Positions 1 through 10,522 of a stretch of 64,000 nt of DNA are shown one piece after another. The translations under genes were made by a program, and so were the position numbers. Numbering within the stretch: the first letter of the stretch is position 1; every line of letters starts with the position of its first letter. The notes under the pieces were generated by a model. That model worked only from the letters and a program-made list of their open reading frames with translations, made no database searches and had not been told where the DNA came from. Origin of the DNA: Ursus arctos (Eukaryota; Chordata; Mammalia; Carnivora; Ursidae); contig NW_026622874.1 in assembly GCF_023065955.2 (NCBI RefSeq), forward strand, positions 80,746,917 through 80,810,916. The letters run 5' to 3'.

Positions 1-1431
1 TGCATGTCCAGAGTCCACATTTGTTGTTCCTGGAGGGATGAAACACCTCTCACTTCATGTGCAGTGTGTTGAGTTTGAGCTGACATTTTATTAGTTACGT
101 AAACCACTGAAGCAGGGCTGTGGTCCCTTGATTCATCATTATGGTTGGGGTCTGCCCCATCCTCTGCAACCTGTGGATACTTGGGGGAAGCCCTCTTGTC
201 GGCTCAGGGAGGTGAGAATGAGAGACAGTGGCAGATGCTGGAGGCAGGTGTGGAGGTTTTGTGGGAATGTGGCTCAGTCACTTCCTATGGGCTCGTCCTC
301 TTTCTTTTCTGTGGCGTGGGTCAGAGATAGACGCTGGTGCGTCCCCCATGAGGAATAGCGGTCCTGCGTGCAGGCGTCTCATGTCGTGGGGGAGTGAATG
401 TTGCTGAGGACGTGATCACTTTCTCCAAGTTGCTCAGGAGATCCATTTGATGGACTTCATCTTTCACTCCTACTGAGGTGGTTGGCAGGTCCCTTTGCGG
501 TGAAGGAGAGCCTCTCTTCTCCGAGAGCTCGGCACAGCAGGTGTGCGCACGGATGTTGTACAGAGACCATATCCTGCGCTCTGGAAGGAATGAGGTCTAT
601 TCTTAACGTTAGGAATTTAGGGTGTCTGAGAGAAGGGAGGGACACGTTCATTAAACCACACAGACGTTGTGTTCCTTATAAGGGAAGCACCAGCGATGTA
701 TCTGAAGGACAGGAGAGGGAGCCGTGGGTCACACAGAAACAGGAGACTGTGGATGAGAAGCAGGATGGAGGTGCTCAGGGGAGTGGATGGTCTCTCTCAG
801 GTAGAGCGGAGGCCATTCCTGGCAGGCCAGCAGCTTAAGCAGTGAGTGTGAAGGCAGAGTGAGGTCCACACCGAGTTGCTGCGTGTGTCTGTCACACAGT
901 GTGAATAATGCAGTTATTTGGGTGAAAATGTCATTGTTGGCATAAAGCTGTTCATTCATAATCTATAAAGGTTATTGTTTCCCTAAATTTTTGAAAGTTC
1001 TGAACTGTGTGAAAGAATGCCGTGGAGATGTGGGAAATTTAACTTGGTTCTTTGGGGATTCTTGTCTGCCTCAGTTTGTGTGCCCCCGTGTGAGAAAGTG
1101 AAGACAGGACTGAGATCAGAGAGCTGCTGCCTTGGCTTCAGCCTGAGTGAGGCTCTTAGTGGGGAATTCGGGGTTGACCAGGAGCCGCCCTAGCTCGAGC
1201 CCTGTCACCACCCTCTGCATCTGAGTCCCCTCCCTGCCTGTAGCTTTGCATCTCCCAGAACTTCTGCCACAGTATCCTGCGGATTTGCCTGTGTTGCTGA
1301 TGTCTCAGCCCGAATGCCAGCTCTCCGTGGGGCCTACTCAGAACCTCAGCTTTGTTTTCTTTGAAACCGGGAGCATATTGGTTTCTGAGGTCATTAGAGG
1401 CACAGGAGTTGAAGTACATAAAGAATCTGCA
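1..1431. other. Outer left arm: no recognised gene
   Basis: About 1.4 kb of single-copy-looking DNA (apart from its mirror 15897-17327). Open frames on either strand are under 120 codons, overlap each other and show no family I know. I see no repeat element, RNA gene or clear promoter. Confidence 0.5.
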
Positions 1432-1654
1432 GGGGCCCCTGGGTGGCTCAGGCGGTTAAACATTGGACTCTTGATTTCCGCTGAGGCTGTGATCTCAAGG
1501 TTCTGAGATTGAGTCCCAGGTCGGGTTTGACGCTGAGTGTGGAGACCCTTAGGGTTTCTCTCTCTCCCTCTCCTTTTCCGCCTTCCCTGTTCGCTCACAA
1601 GTTTACCCTTTCTCTGTCTTTGTTTTTTTTCTCTCTGTTTCAAAAAAAAAAAAA
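1432..1654 (+). mobile_element. CAN-SINE (tRNA-Lys-derived), left arm copy 1
   Basis: It begins with the SINE head 'ggggcccctgggtggctcag', has the internal tRNA-like promoter region, a CT-rich stretch and a long A tail. It is flanked by near-identical duplications, aaagaatctgc at 1420-1430 and aaagaatgtgc at 1655-1665. It is more diverged than the other copies. Confidence 0.93.
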
Positions 1655-2229
1655 AAAGAATGTGCCAAATATCTGGGATTTTGGCCACTCACCCTACTCA
1701 CTGTTTAAAAAAATAGCTCCATGCAGATGATCATCAAAAGGTGTTCATTTAAGACCTTGAAATTTCACTTGGAGTAGAACATCTCAGCCCAGATAGCAGC
1801 GATCCTCATTTCAACAACAAAGAAATGACCTCCTTTTTTTCTATTAAATTTCAGGTCCTAGCCAAGAAGGAAATAAAAGATACTTTTGAGAATGGGTACA
1901 TTCAGACATTGATGTCTGAGATGTGAAGACAATTATTTTCTATTACATATAGACTCACAGAGGCAGCCACACACTCAGGTGTTCATCCAAGGCCTCAGAT
2001 ATACTATAGGAGGCAAATTGCATATGGCAGAACATAAGATCCCATTGAAATAATCCAAAATCTGTTTGACTTACAGGACAGTCAGTTTGAAGTTTGAAGA
2101 TCTCCCTGAGCGGTAACAACCAGGCTATGCAGAGTATATATGTTGTAAAGGTGTCAGATGAGCCTAATGGTCTGAATGCCTTCCCTGCCCATCCTGTCCC
2201 CTGTGCTCTGTCTCTCCTCGTATCCCCCC

Positions 2230-2235
2230 AATAAA
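2230..2235 (+). terminator. Candidate polyadenylation signal AATAAA
   Basis: AATAAA is followed about 15-35 bases downstream by the GT-rich stretch 'tctgtctgtgtgtcagcgtc', the arrangement of a mammalian cleavage site. The upstream 50 bases are C/T-rich. It could belong to a solitary LTR, a retrocopy or a real transcript; no matching exon is recognised upstream. Confidence 0.4.
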
Positions 2236-3179
2236 CCTTTCACGGTTCTGTCTGTGTGTCAGCGTCTGCCTTCACGAGGACCTACAGTCATTCCCCTCCA
2301 AGAGCACAGTGTGAATCCTGTACACACAGAAACAAACTGGCAGCAGTGGTGGTGATGGAGGATAGTAGCAAGATTACCCTTTGTGGCATCTTTACTGCAA
2401 GGGGCCCAAGCAGTCCTTCTGGGCAGGTGGACACACCCTGTATTTAGATCTGTTGGTGGTTGTATTAACTCTGGTGATAGATACCCTTGAGTCATGGTGT
2501 CTGCTTGTTTTGGGGGTGTGTGGTGATCAGCAGGATAGGTGTCTGTCCCCAGGCAGTGGTCTGTTGTGATGGTGAGGAATGTATGAAGGGTCAGTAGTGG
2601 CCCCGGGAGACCGGTGAGGAGGCCCTGCATTAATCCAGGTTTTGTGCACTGGTTTCACCTCACCAGCTGCCTCGCAACAGCGGGTGGGCTCTGAGGGTCG
2701 CTGATGGTGGCAGTGTTCTTGGTAAGACCCCTGATGCCCCATAATCCTCCACAGTTTCCATGTTGAGGGATGGGCAGGGAAGAGGCCAGTGACAGGAGAC
2801 CCATTCCTCTCTCACCACGCAGGAGTTGGGTGTATGTGTCTGTTGCTTCTTAGGTCCTTTACTCCAGTCCATTCTGCACCAGAGCTCCTGGATCGTGCAA
2901 AGCCCTCCTTCTCTCCAGGTTGTGGAAGCAGACATCCTCCAGCAGCCTTGGGGTCATGGCTGGGCCAAGGTGTCAAGGTCTGTCTGTCCACATTCTGCCC
3001 TGGAGAGGCGGGTAACTGCCCTGCTACAGCCAAGGTCAGCCTGAGCAGCCTTTGTAAATGGGATTGTCATGCCCTGTGCGCAGGGCCAGGGCCGAATGAT
3101 GGCAGGAGAGAGGGGGAGACAGGAGAGGTGGTCCTCTGTGGTGGTCCTGGACAGGGCTGCACAGAGCAGAAGGCCTGAG

Positions 3180-3335
3180 GGCCTGGGGAGAGATAGAGAA
3201 AGAGACTGTCAGGGAGAGGGACACTGAGTGGGTGGTGGGGGGATTGGGCAAATCCTGGAAAGTGAGAGGAACCAAGAGAGGGAGAGGGGGTAGAGAAAAG
3301 CAGAGACAAAGAGGAGTTGGAAGGATGAAAAGCAG
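3180..3335 (+). repeat. Purine-rich (GA) low-complexity tract, left arm
   Basis: A strongly purine-biased stretch of GAGA, GGGAG and AAAG runs. Open frames here are composition artefacts. The right-arm mirror is 13993-14148 (pyrimidine-rich on the plus strand). Confidence 0.6.
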
Positions 3336-3648
3336 TTGCTGGTCTAGGTGTGTGGAGGTGGACCATGGACCAGGGGGGAGGAGGTCTAGGTAGCTACTCT
3401 GAGCGTTGGGACTGGAGAAGGCGGGAATCCAGGGCGTCAGATTTCCCTGAGCCCAAACCTCCGACCTCTCTGGGGCAGAGCTGTGCAGAGGACGTTTCCC
3501 TTGGGAAGATGGGGACCCCTCCTTTTGCATTGTGGGGCCGAACCCTAGGATCTATCATGGAGAGAGATGGCTTGGGTGGAACAGAGCACCCTCTGTCCCT
3601 CCATCTGAGGGGTCATGACTTTGAGCATTGCAGGGATTCCCAGGGAGG

Positions 3649-3662
3649 CCAGCAGAGGGCGC
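3649..3662 (+). promoter_or_regulatory. CTCF-like core site 1, left arm
   Basis: CCAGCAGAGGGCGC matches the CTCF core consensus in forward orientation. It lies in a small CpG-rich patch (about 3640-3735) that also holds the GC box 'gggggcgg' near 3684. Occupancy is not shown by sequence. Confidence 0.6.
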
Positions 3663-3713
3663 GCGCGCACCTCCAACAGGAAGGGGGCGGTTTCTCTGCG
3701 TGCGCAGCCACGG

Positions 3714-3727
3714 CCAGCAGAGGGCGC
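3714..3727 (+). promoter_or_regulatory. CTCF-like core site 2, left arm
   Basis: The same 14 bases as site 1, in the same orientation, 65 bases downstream. The repeat of the core with little similarity between the sites argues against a simple duplication of a longer block. Confidence 0.6.
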
Positions 3728-4797
3728 GCCGTGGCCTTTTCTGACCCAAGGCGCCTCAGAGCAGGAAGGGCTCTGGAAGGCCCCCAAGGATCCGGCCCCT
3801 CTCTGGCTGCAGGGAATAGAGCGCCAAAGCTGCCATTTCAGTAGGTTCGGCCCCCACCCTGGGAAGACCCTGGGGCCTTTGCAGCAACTTGTCGCCTCCC
3901 GAGGTAGAGGAAGAAGCTGCCTTGTTGGCTGAGTGCTGAGGGGGCAGCTCTGGGCGGCTTCCCAGGACATGCTGGTAAGTGAGTAGCACAGTCGCTTGCA
4001 TTTTGAGGGCTGTTCCCCTGGTTCAGTCCTCATTTTCCCTGCGGGTATTTGAACAGACCTGTTTTACTCAGGGATCCGTGGCTTGAGGGGTCCTGCGACA
4101 CCACATCAGAGATGCTGTGGTTGGCTTGTTACAGATGCAGGCTTGTTTCTGGGGAGAAATCCTGAGCCAAATTCAGAGGAACGGGAGCCGCTTTCAGTTG
4201 GGACTTGAATGCACTAACTGCTGACTCTCAGGACTTCCTAAAAGAATGAGCTGGGGTCCCACTTCCCTAATTCTGCTGGAACCTGAGACCCAGGTAGAAA
4301 CACAAACTGCCCTCCATTTTGTAACCTTAAAGGTAGAAACTCTGAGGGATTTATCAGCCGAAGTTGGTTTTGTTTGGGAAGGAAGAAGAATAGAATGTAG
4401 GACAAAGAAGCAGTGACTAACCCTTAGGCACATTGGGGAGCATCAGAGAGGCTCACTGTTTTCAGGCGAAAAGGGGGCAGTTTAGAAGGCTGTTAGGAAC
4501 CAAAAGTCCATTGGAGGCATCTGGTAGTTCAAATCATTGTGGCTTCTCATGGTTGAGTCCTGTTGGGAGGTGGGGGCTGGGGGGAGGGGATGGAGAGATG
4601 AGAATAGAGTTCCTGTAGCTGGAATAGTGGAGTATTCACGTGCGAGGTCAAGTCCATGTCTTCCTGTTGGGTCCCCAGTTTATTCAGAGTGATAGTGTGT
4701 CCGAGCTCCCCCTGCCAAAACCTCCTGACTGTTTTGTGGCATTTCCCGTTACGACTTTTCACATTTCCCCGTTCTGATCAAGATTTGCCTTGAGGAG
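3728..4797. other. Left arm between the CTCF-like sites and the L1 3' end: no recognised gene
   Basis: About 1.1 kb with overlapping small frames on both strands and no recognised domain, repeat or RNA gene. The stretch next to the CpG patch (3728-3960) is GC-rich and could hold a promoter, but no start site can be named. The mirror is 12531-13600. Confidence 0.4.
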
Positions 4798-5103
4798 CAA
4801 AATAAGTCCGTCAAAGACAGATACTATATGATTTTAGTCATTTGTGGAATTTATGAAATAAAACAAATGAGCAGCGAGAAGAAAAAAGAGGCAAACCAAG
4901 AAAACAGCCTTTTTACTATAGAGAACAACCTGTTGGTAATCAGAGGGGAGATGTTTGGGGGGATGGGTTCAATAGGTGATAGGGATTAAGTCATGCATTT
5001 GTGATGAGCACCAGGTGTTGCCTACAAGTGTTGAATCACTAGATTGCACACCTGAAATGAATATAACTGTGAGGTAATTGTAATTTAAAAAACTTTAAAA
5101 AAG
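4798..5103 (+). mobile_element. Carnivore L1 3' end fragment, left arm
   Basis: The order of landmarks matches the 3' UTR of carnivore L1: 'actatatgattttagtcatt', then 'tgtggaatttatgaaataaa', a G-rich block near 4944-4975, 'gatgagcaccaggtgttgcc', 'gcacacctgaaatgaatata', and an A-rich end. No coding part is present, so it is a strongly 5'-truncated insertion. Confidence 0.88.
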
Positions 5104-5120
5104 TTTCCATGGAAGAATTT

Positions 5121-5313
5121 TTTTTAAAGATTTTATTTGTGCGTGTGTGTATGAGAGAGAGAGAGAGAGAGAGAATCAGGCAGAGGGAGAAACAGGCTCC
5201 CCGCTGGGCAAGGAGCCCAGTGTGGGACTCAGTCCTAGGATACTGGGATCATGACTCACTGGATCATGAGCCAAAGGCAGATGCTTAACCGACTGAGCCA
5301 CCCAGGTGTCCCT
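5121..5313 (-). mobile_element. CAN-SINE, left arm copy 2
   Basis: Minus-strand SINE with an AATAAA-type tail region, a (GA)n stretch near 5153-5175 and the tRNA-like head at its right end. A perfect 10-base target duplication, ggaagaattt, lies at 5111-5120 and 5314-5323. Confidence 0.95.
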
Positions 5314-5574
5314 GGAAGAATTTCTGATCAGCAGTCAAGTTCTTTGTATTTAGTGGTTTTGTGTTTCAGTGCCAGCAAGGTCTTTTTCTGGTGGCGTGTC
5401 TCATGTTGGAGGAAATGTGCATCACAGTTGTAAACTACTCAAGTGACACTTGAAGAACTGGGAAGGTTAGAAGGGAGAAACTCTCATGTACTTCCTGTGT
5501 GAAGTCTGTATCTGCTCGAGATTGAGACCAGTGAGCCAGCATCACCTCACTGGGGACACTGTTTCTACAAAGGA

Positions 5575-5889
5575 TTGACAGACAGCAAGTACAGAATCAA
5601 AAGCAAGATGACAATTCCAAACCATGTGTTGGTTCTAACCCAGGACCCTAGGTTTGAAAGGAGCCAACTGAAAATATTTATTGGCAGTTGTTTACCTGAA
5701 GGAAGACAGGTTTCTCCCTATGAAGGCAAACCCGGAGTCACGTGTGCCTCCTGGAAGTGTCTTCCTCAAGTGTCTGGGAGCAAAATAGTGAAATACTGCG
5801 AGAATGCACTAAATGAAATCACTGAGTACATCTGGGAATACAGATACACTGGGGAACATGAAGCATTAGAGAACTTGTTGCAAGAATAG
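5575..5889 (+). pseudogene. Unrecognised 104-codon open frame, left arm (possible retrocopy fragment)
   Basis: A complete frame from ATG to TAG between SINE copy 2 and the L1 fragment. The product is mixed in composition, with a rather acidic C-terminal third rich in Glu, Tyr and Trp and no low complexity; this looks more protein-like than the other small frames of the arm. No signal peptide, membrane segment or known motif is seen. There is no good Kozak context (ttgacaGAC around the possible upstream start), no splice signal that I trust, and no poly(A) tail. It may be an exon of an unknown gene, a retrocopy fragment, or chance. Confidence 0.25.
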
Positions 5890-6023
5890 GAATACTTCCG
5901 GGACATTTCAAAACAGTATTGTTATCTCAAAAGAGCTGTTTAAAACTCCATGTGTTATCAGTAATGGTCTGTTATGTTATAAATTCAGAAACCATGCATT
6001 TGGATTAGAATCCGGATGTTCAA
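5890..6023. other. Short AT-rich stretch next to the L1 fragment
   Basis: It could be 3' UTR-like sequence following the 104-codon frame or old repeat debris. Nothing is recognised. Confidence 0.4.
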
Positions 6024-6805
6024 ACTATGTAATTATATAAGTATAGCACCATTTATTTATTCTGCTTTTGGTGAATAATTGTTTCCAGTTTTTTGTTATT
6101 CTGAACAATGCTGCAATGGACATTCTCACACGTTTCCTGGTGTGTAGGTTCAAGATTTTCAATAGGGCATATACATTTTCTAGTATTGGAATTTCTGGTT
6201 TGTAAGAATGAACGTGTAGAGTTTTGCAAGATAATGCAGAGTATCTTTCAAAATAGTTGTACCAATTGTACTTGTCCCAGTACTGCATAGAATTCCTATC
6301 TTCACCAATAACTGGTCTTGCCAGGCTTAATTTTTTGCCAACCTGATGAATGTAAAAGGGTTACTCTTTGTGGCCTTAAGGTGAATTTTTATGATTATTA
6401 TTGAGGTTGAACATTTTTCATGTTTTTATTCACCACTAGGATTTTTTTCTTCCATAAAATTCTAGTTTTGCCATTGGGCTATTTGCTTTTCTCTTTTTGT
6501 TATGTAGGAATTAGCTTTTCAAATATTCTGGATATTGATCTGTGGTTGGTTGTGCGTGTTATGAATAAAACATTCTTTGTTATCAGTTTTTGAATTCAGA
6601 TAGCTGAGTTAAAATAATGAAGACTACCTAGATTTCAGAATCTGTTTGGTTCCTGATTTTCATATAAAAGTTAGCTGGAGTTTGAATGATAAAGTATAAT
6701 TCAAAGATTTCATTCAAATATTCTTGTTTCCTGGGACGCCTGTATCTTTTTCTGGTTTCTAATTTAATTTTTCTCTAAGGTATCTTTTTGTTAGCAAAAG
6801 TTCTT

Positions 6806-7023
6806 TTCCTTTTTTTTTTAAGATTTTATTTATTTATTTGACAGAGAAAGAGAGAGCCCGTGAGAGAGGGAACACAAGCAGACGGAGTGGGAGAGGAAGA
6901 GGCAGGCTCCCAGCAGAGCAGGGAGCCTGATGCAGGGCTGGATGTGGGGCTGCATCCCAGGACTCTGGGATCACACCCTGAGCTGAAGGCAGACGCTCAA
7001 CGACTGAGACACCCAGGCATCCC
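6806..7023 (-). mobile_element. CAN-SINE, left arm copy 3 (inside the L1 fragment)
   Basis: Minus-strand SINE with an AATAAATAAATAAAATCTT-type tail. It is flanked by agcaaaagttctt (6793-6805) and agcaaaaattctt (7024-7036), a target duplication with one mismatch inside the L1 sequence. Confidence 0.95.
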
Positions 7024-7480
7024 AGCAAAAATTCTTAATTTTAACATTGTCATGCTTACCAATTTTCTTTCTGAAGAATGCTTTTTTGCCTTGGTGAAGA
7101 AGTATTTTCTTATCCTGGGATCATAAAGATATCTTTCTATATATTCTTCTGCAAGTTTAACTAACCAGTTTTATCTTTCATTTTGAAGTCGGTAAATCCA
7201 TTGGAAATTAGATTTTGTGTATGGCAGGAGATAGAGATCTACCATGTGGATGACCAGTTGTCCTGACATCATGTATTTCATACACCATTCCCCAGTGATC
7301 TGTAGTGCCCCCTGTGTCATGGATGAAGTTCTCATACATTTGTGATTCTGGTCTGGGTGCACTAGTGGTAGTCATTAGTCTCCCAGCATGAATAACACCC
7401 TATCCTAAATCTTATAGCTTCATAATAATTCTTGATATCTGGTGGGGCAGTTCTCCTTTCCTTATTCCTTTTTTTCCCCC

Positions 7481-7643
7481 CTAAAGATTTTATTTACTTA
7501 TTTTTGTGCACATGGGAGGGGGTGCAGAGGGAGAAGCAGACTCCCGCCGAGCAGGGAACCCGATGTGGGACTGGATCCCAGGACCTGGGATCATGACCCG
7601 AGCCGAAGGCAGATGCTTAACCGAATGAGGCCACCCAGGCGCC
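7481..7643 (-). mobile_element. CAN-SINE, left arm copy 4 (inside the L1 fragment)
   Basis: A minus-strand, slightly shorter SINE with the typical tail 'aaataagtaaataaaatctt' when read on the minus strand, and the head near 7640. The flanks are pyrimidine-rich and only roughly duplicated, so its ends are uncertain by a few bases. Confidence 0.92.
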
Positions 7644-7838
7644 CTCCCCTTTCCTTTTTCTTCAGAAGCATCTTGGCTGTCTATGGGTCTTTGCTCTTCC
7701 GTATCAAGTTTAGAATTAGCCTGTCATATTTCTTGCAAACTCATATTGGGATATTAATTGCTGCTGCATAAAATATACAAGGCAATTGGAAAAGTATTGA
7801 CATTTTTTTATGATTTTGAATTTCTCTGTCTATAAACA

Positions 7839-8014
7839 CGGCATGGTTTTTTTTTTTTCATTTGTCTTTAATGTTAATAAATTAAAAATTCTGTTTCTTT
7901 AAAGAAACCAAACAAAAACAAAACAAAAACAAACAAAAGGAATCAGGGTGCAGTTAATAGTTTAGGTAAAAGAAAGACTTTTGAATTCTGAAACTTCTAA
8001 AACTCTAGAAATGC
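7839..8014. other. AT-rich junction between L1 and ERV scraps
   Basis: Contains a T run, AACAAA-type runs near 7905-7937 and no recognised element. The mirror is 9314-9489. Confidence 0.5.
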
Positions 8015-8165
8015 TCACAAGATAAAAATGAGGCTATTTCTGGAAAGGTCATACTCCAAAGAGGTTTCCTCCTTTTGCAAGAGACTGGGAAATGCAGAAA
8101 AAGGCATGTTCTTTGCACAAAAGAGGTAGGAGGAGCAACAGTGAGAAAAGGAATGCAGGCCTGGT
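8015..8165 (-). mobile_element. Mirror copy of the ERV env-start scrap in the left arm
   Basis: Reverse complement of 9163-9313. It holds only the hydrophobic leader-like part and the degenerate stretch after it; the pol part would lie in the N gap. The arm boundary visible here therefore cuts through the ERV, which makes it unlikely that 8165 is the true end of the arm. Confidence 0.75.
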
Positions 8166-8365
8166 NNNNNNNNNNNNNNNNNNNNNNNNNNNNNNNNNNN
8201 NNNNNNNNNNNNNNNNNNNNNNNNNNNNNNNNNNNNNNNNNNNNNNNNNNNNNNNNNNNNNNNNNNNNNNNNNNNNNNNNNNNNNNNNNNNNNNNNNNNN
8301 NNNNNNNNNNNNNNNNNNNNNNNNNNNNNNNNNNNNNNNNNNNNNNNNNNNNNNNNNNNNNNNNN
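8166..8365. other. Assembly gap of exactly 200 N
   Basis: A run of 200 N separates the left arm from the ERV fragment. The round size suggests a placeholder rather than a measured distance, so the true spacer of the inverted repeat is unknown. Open frames that cross the gap are meaningless. The gap sits where the left arm would have to continue into the reverse complement of 8366-9162 if the palindrome were longer than visible. Confidence 0.98.
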
Positions 8366-9313
8366 CACTGGACCAAAGCTTTCCCTTGTAGAAAGGCCAA
8401 TGACTCTTCTGTGGCTAAAATCCTGTTAGAAAAAATTCTCTCTCCGGGAAAAGCTCTCTTGAACACCACAATGACCAGAAAACCCATTCTACCGTGCAGG
8501 CATTTCACTGAGTTTGTGATCTTTGGCCGGTTTTACAATACTTTCATTGTACATTACTATCCCCTAACCTCACAACTGGTCCAACACCATAATGGCAACA
8601 CTGGGGACCCAATTGGCAAAATCTGCAGAGACTTTCCAATGACCTGGGCCAAAGGCATTGCCAATACTTCTTCTAAATCTCAAGGCCATCCCCTTTGGAG
8701 CTCTGACTCCCAACCTTGGAGATAGTCACTGGATATCCATGCATTTGACCTCTGCCCCCTTTTGACCTGGAGTTGAGAAAAGGGGATATATTTCAATAAT
8801 GCAAAGATCTAGTTGCTTCTATCAAAATGAACATTGTTGTAGCAGAGCAATCTTTTCAGTGTCCACTCCCAGGGGATAATTATCTTGACCATCACACCCT
8901 GCAAGCTGGGGATTCTTTCTCTTGGGAAAGACACTTCCACAGAGATTCTCTTCAACCTCCCTTGAGAGGACCTTATCGGATACTGCTAACCAAACCTTGT
9001 GCTGCCAAATCCCAGGGAATGGGCTCTTGGGTCCACGGGACACATTTAAAGAAGGCACCAGACCCTGACTGGACCTGGACACCATCTGGTCACGAGAACA
9101 TAAACACTTCCCAAATTGAAAGAGAAAACATCTGGGGAGACAGCTTTCCCCCACATGTCCGGACCAGGCCTGCATTCCTTTTCTCACTGTTGCTCCTCCT
9201 ACCTCTTTTGTGCAAAGAACATGCCTTTTTCTGCATTTCCCAGTCTCTTGCAAAAGGAGGAAACCTCTTTGGAGTATGACCTTTCCAGAAATAGCCTCAT
9301 TTTTATCTTGTGA
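8366..9313 (+). mobile_element. Class I (gammaretrovirus-like) ERV fragment: pol integrase end and env start, defective
   Basis: From 8366 the plus strand encodes a stretch resembling the retroviral integrase catalytic core. The reading frame breaks soon after the first 25 or so codons, and the following core-like stretch lies in another frame with stops. From about 8827 to 9100 a frame encodes the integrase C-terminal domain, with the Gly-Pro-Tyr (GPY) motif near 8967 and a conserved basic stretch after it. The frame then enters a hydrophobic leader-like segment (about 9160-9230) where env would begin, and ends in stops. No gag, protease, RT or LTR is visible. The piece is truncated by the gap on the left and decays into unrelated sequence on the right. 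It is a dead genomic fossil. Family assignment rests on general similarity to ERV1-type pol, not on a search. Confidence 0.8.
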
Positions 9314-9684
9314 GCATTTCTAGAGTTTTAGAAGTTTCAGAATTCAAAAGTCTTTCTTTTACCTAAACTATTAACTGCACCCTGATTCCTTTTGTTTGTT
9401 TTTGTTTTGTTTTTGTTTGGTTTCTTTAAAGAAACAGAATTTTTAATTTATTAACATTAAAGACAAATGAAAAAAAAAAAACCATGCCGTGTTTATAGAC
9501 AGAGAAATTCAAAATCATAAAAAAATGTCAATACTTTTCCAATTGCCTTGTATATTTTATGCAGCAGCAATTAATATCCCAATATGAGTTTGCAAGAAAT
9601 ATGACAGGCTAATTCTAAACTTGATACGGAAGAGCAAAGACCCATAGACAGCCAAGATGCTTCTGAAGAAAAAGGAAAGGGGAG

Positions 9685-9847
9685 GGCGCCTGGGTGGCCT
9701 CATTCGGTTAAGCATCTGCCTTCGGCTCGGGTCATGATCCCAGGTCCTGGGATCCAGTCCCACATCGGGTTCCCTGCTCGGCGGGAGTCTGCTTCTCCCT
9801 CTGCACCCCCTCCCATGTGCACAAAAATAAGTAAATAAAATCTTTAG
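9685..9847 (+). mobile_element. CAN-SINE, right arm mirror of copy 4
   Basis: Mirror of 7481-7643 within the right-arm L1 fragment. Confidence 0.92.
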
Positions 9848-10304
9848 GGGGGAAAAAAAGGAATAAGGAAAGGAGAACTGCCCCACCAGATATCAAGAAT
9901 TATTATGAAGCTATAAGATTTAGGATAGGGTGTTATTCATGCTGGGAGACTAATGACTACCACTAGTGCACCCAGACCAGAATCACAAATGTATGAGAAC
10001 TTCATCCATGACACAGGGGGCACTACAGATCACTGGGGAATGGTGTATGAAATACATGATGTCAGGACAACTGGTCATCCACATGGTAGATCTCTATCTC
10101 CTGCCATACACAAAATCTAATTTCCAATGGATTTACCGACTTCAAAATGAAAGATAAAACTGGTTAGTTAAACTTGCAGAAGAATATATAGAAAGATATC
10201 TTTATGATCCCAGGATAAGAAAATACTTCTTCACCAAGGCAAAAAAGCATTCTTCAGAAAGAAAATTGGTAAGCATGACAATGTTAAAATTAAGAATTTT
10301 TGCT

Positions 10305-10522
10305 GGGATGCCTGGGTGTCTCAGTCGTTGAGCGTCTGCCTTCAGCTCAGGGTGTGATCCCAGAGTCCTGGGATGCAGCCCCACATCCAGCCCTGCATCA
10401 GGCTCCCTGCTCTGCTGGGAGCCTGCCTCTTCCTCTCCCACTCCGTCTGCTTGTGTTCCCTCTCTCACGGGCTCTCTCTTTCTCTGTCAAATAAATAAAT
10501 AAAATCTTAAAAAAAAAAGGAA
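10305..10522 (+). mobile_element. CAN-SINE, right arm mirror of copy 3
   Basis: Mirror of 6806-7023, inserted in the right-arm L1 fragment. Confidence 0.95.

Larger units (their letters stand above)
1655..3648. other. Left arm between SINE copy 1 and the CTCF-like sites: no recognised gene
   Basis: About 2 kb with overlapping chance frames on both strands, the longest about 164 codons in low-complexity sequence. The only supported items are a candidate poly(A) signal at 2230-2235 and a purine-rich tract. The mirror is 13680-15673. The AATAAA context resembles the end of an LTR or of a processed transcript, but I could not place it in a family. Confidence 0.45.
6024..7838 (-). mobile_element. 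Old LINE-1 (L1M-like) 3' fragment, left arm, interrupted by two SINEs
   Basis: On the minus strand this reads as the 3' part of L1 ORF2 and the 3' region. Landmarks are the stretch near 7000-7230 resembling the ORF2 C-terminal region that ends in many stops, and the 'ttcagaataacaaaaaactg' motif (6085-6104, minus strand) common near L1 3' ends. The fragment is split by SINEs at 6806-7023 and 7481-7643, so it is older than both. No intact reading frame or 5' end remains. Confidence 0.8.
1..8165. repeat. Left arm of a giant inverted repeat (palindrome)
   Basis: The sequence is the reverse complement of 9163-17327. Paired landmarks always sum to 17328 (for example 128/17200, 3649/13679, 7442/9886), so there is no net indel over 8.1 kb. 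In all places I compared, including the 16-A run near 1642-1657 and the 12-T run near 7847-7858, the arms are identical. The arm may extend left of the window, because base 1 still matches. It ends at the N gap. Identity this high means a very young or gene-converted palindrome, or one sequence placed twice by the assembler. Confidence 0.95.

Noticed and set aside
1432..1654. tRNA gene
   Set aside because: The tRNA-like part is the head of a CAN-SINE, with a degenerate acceptor stem and an A tail; the same applies to the other SINEs.
3036..3530. Long frames of up to 164 codons in the arm (also 13484-14292)
   Set aside because: They lie in purine/pyrimidine-rich low-complexity DNA, overlap on both strands and show no domain.
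8005..8725. Open frames of up to 216 codons spanning 8166-8365
   Set aside because: They run through 200 N, so they are artefacts of the gap; only the ERV parts on either side mean anything.
9314..9489. 3' LTR of the ERV
   Set aside because: No TG...CA ends, no AATAAA with downstream element and no second copy; the stretch is AT-rich debris before the L1 fragment.
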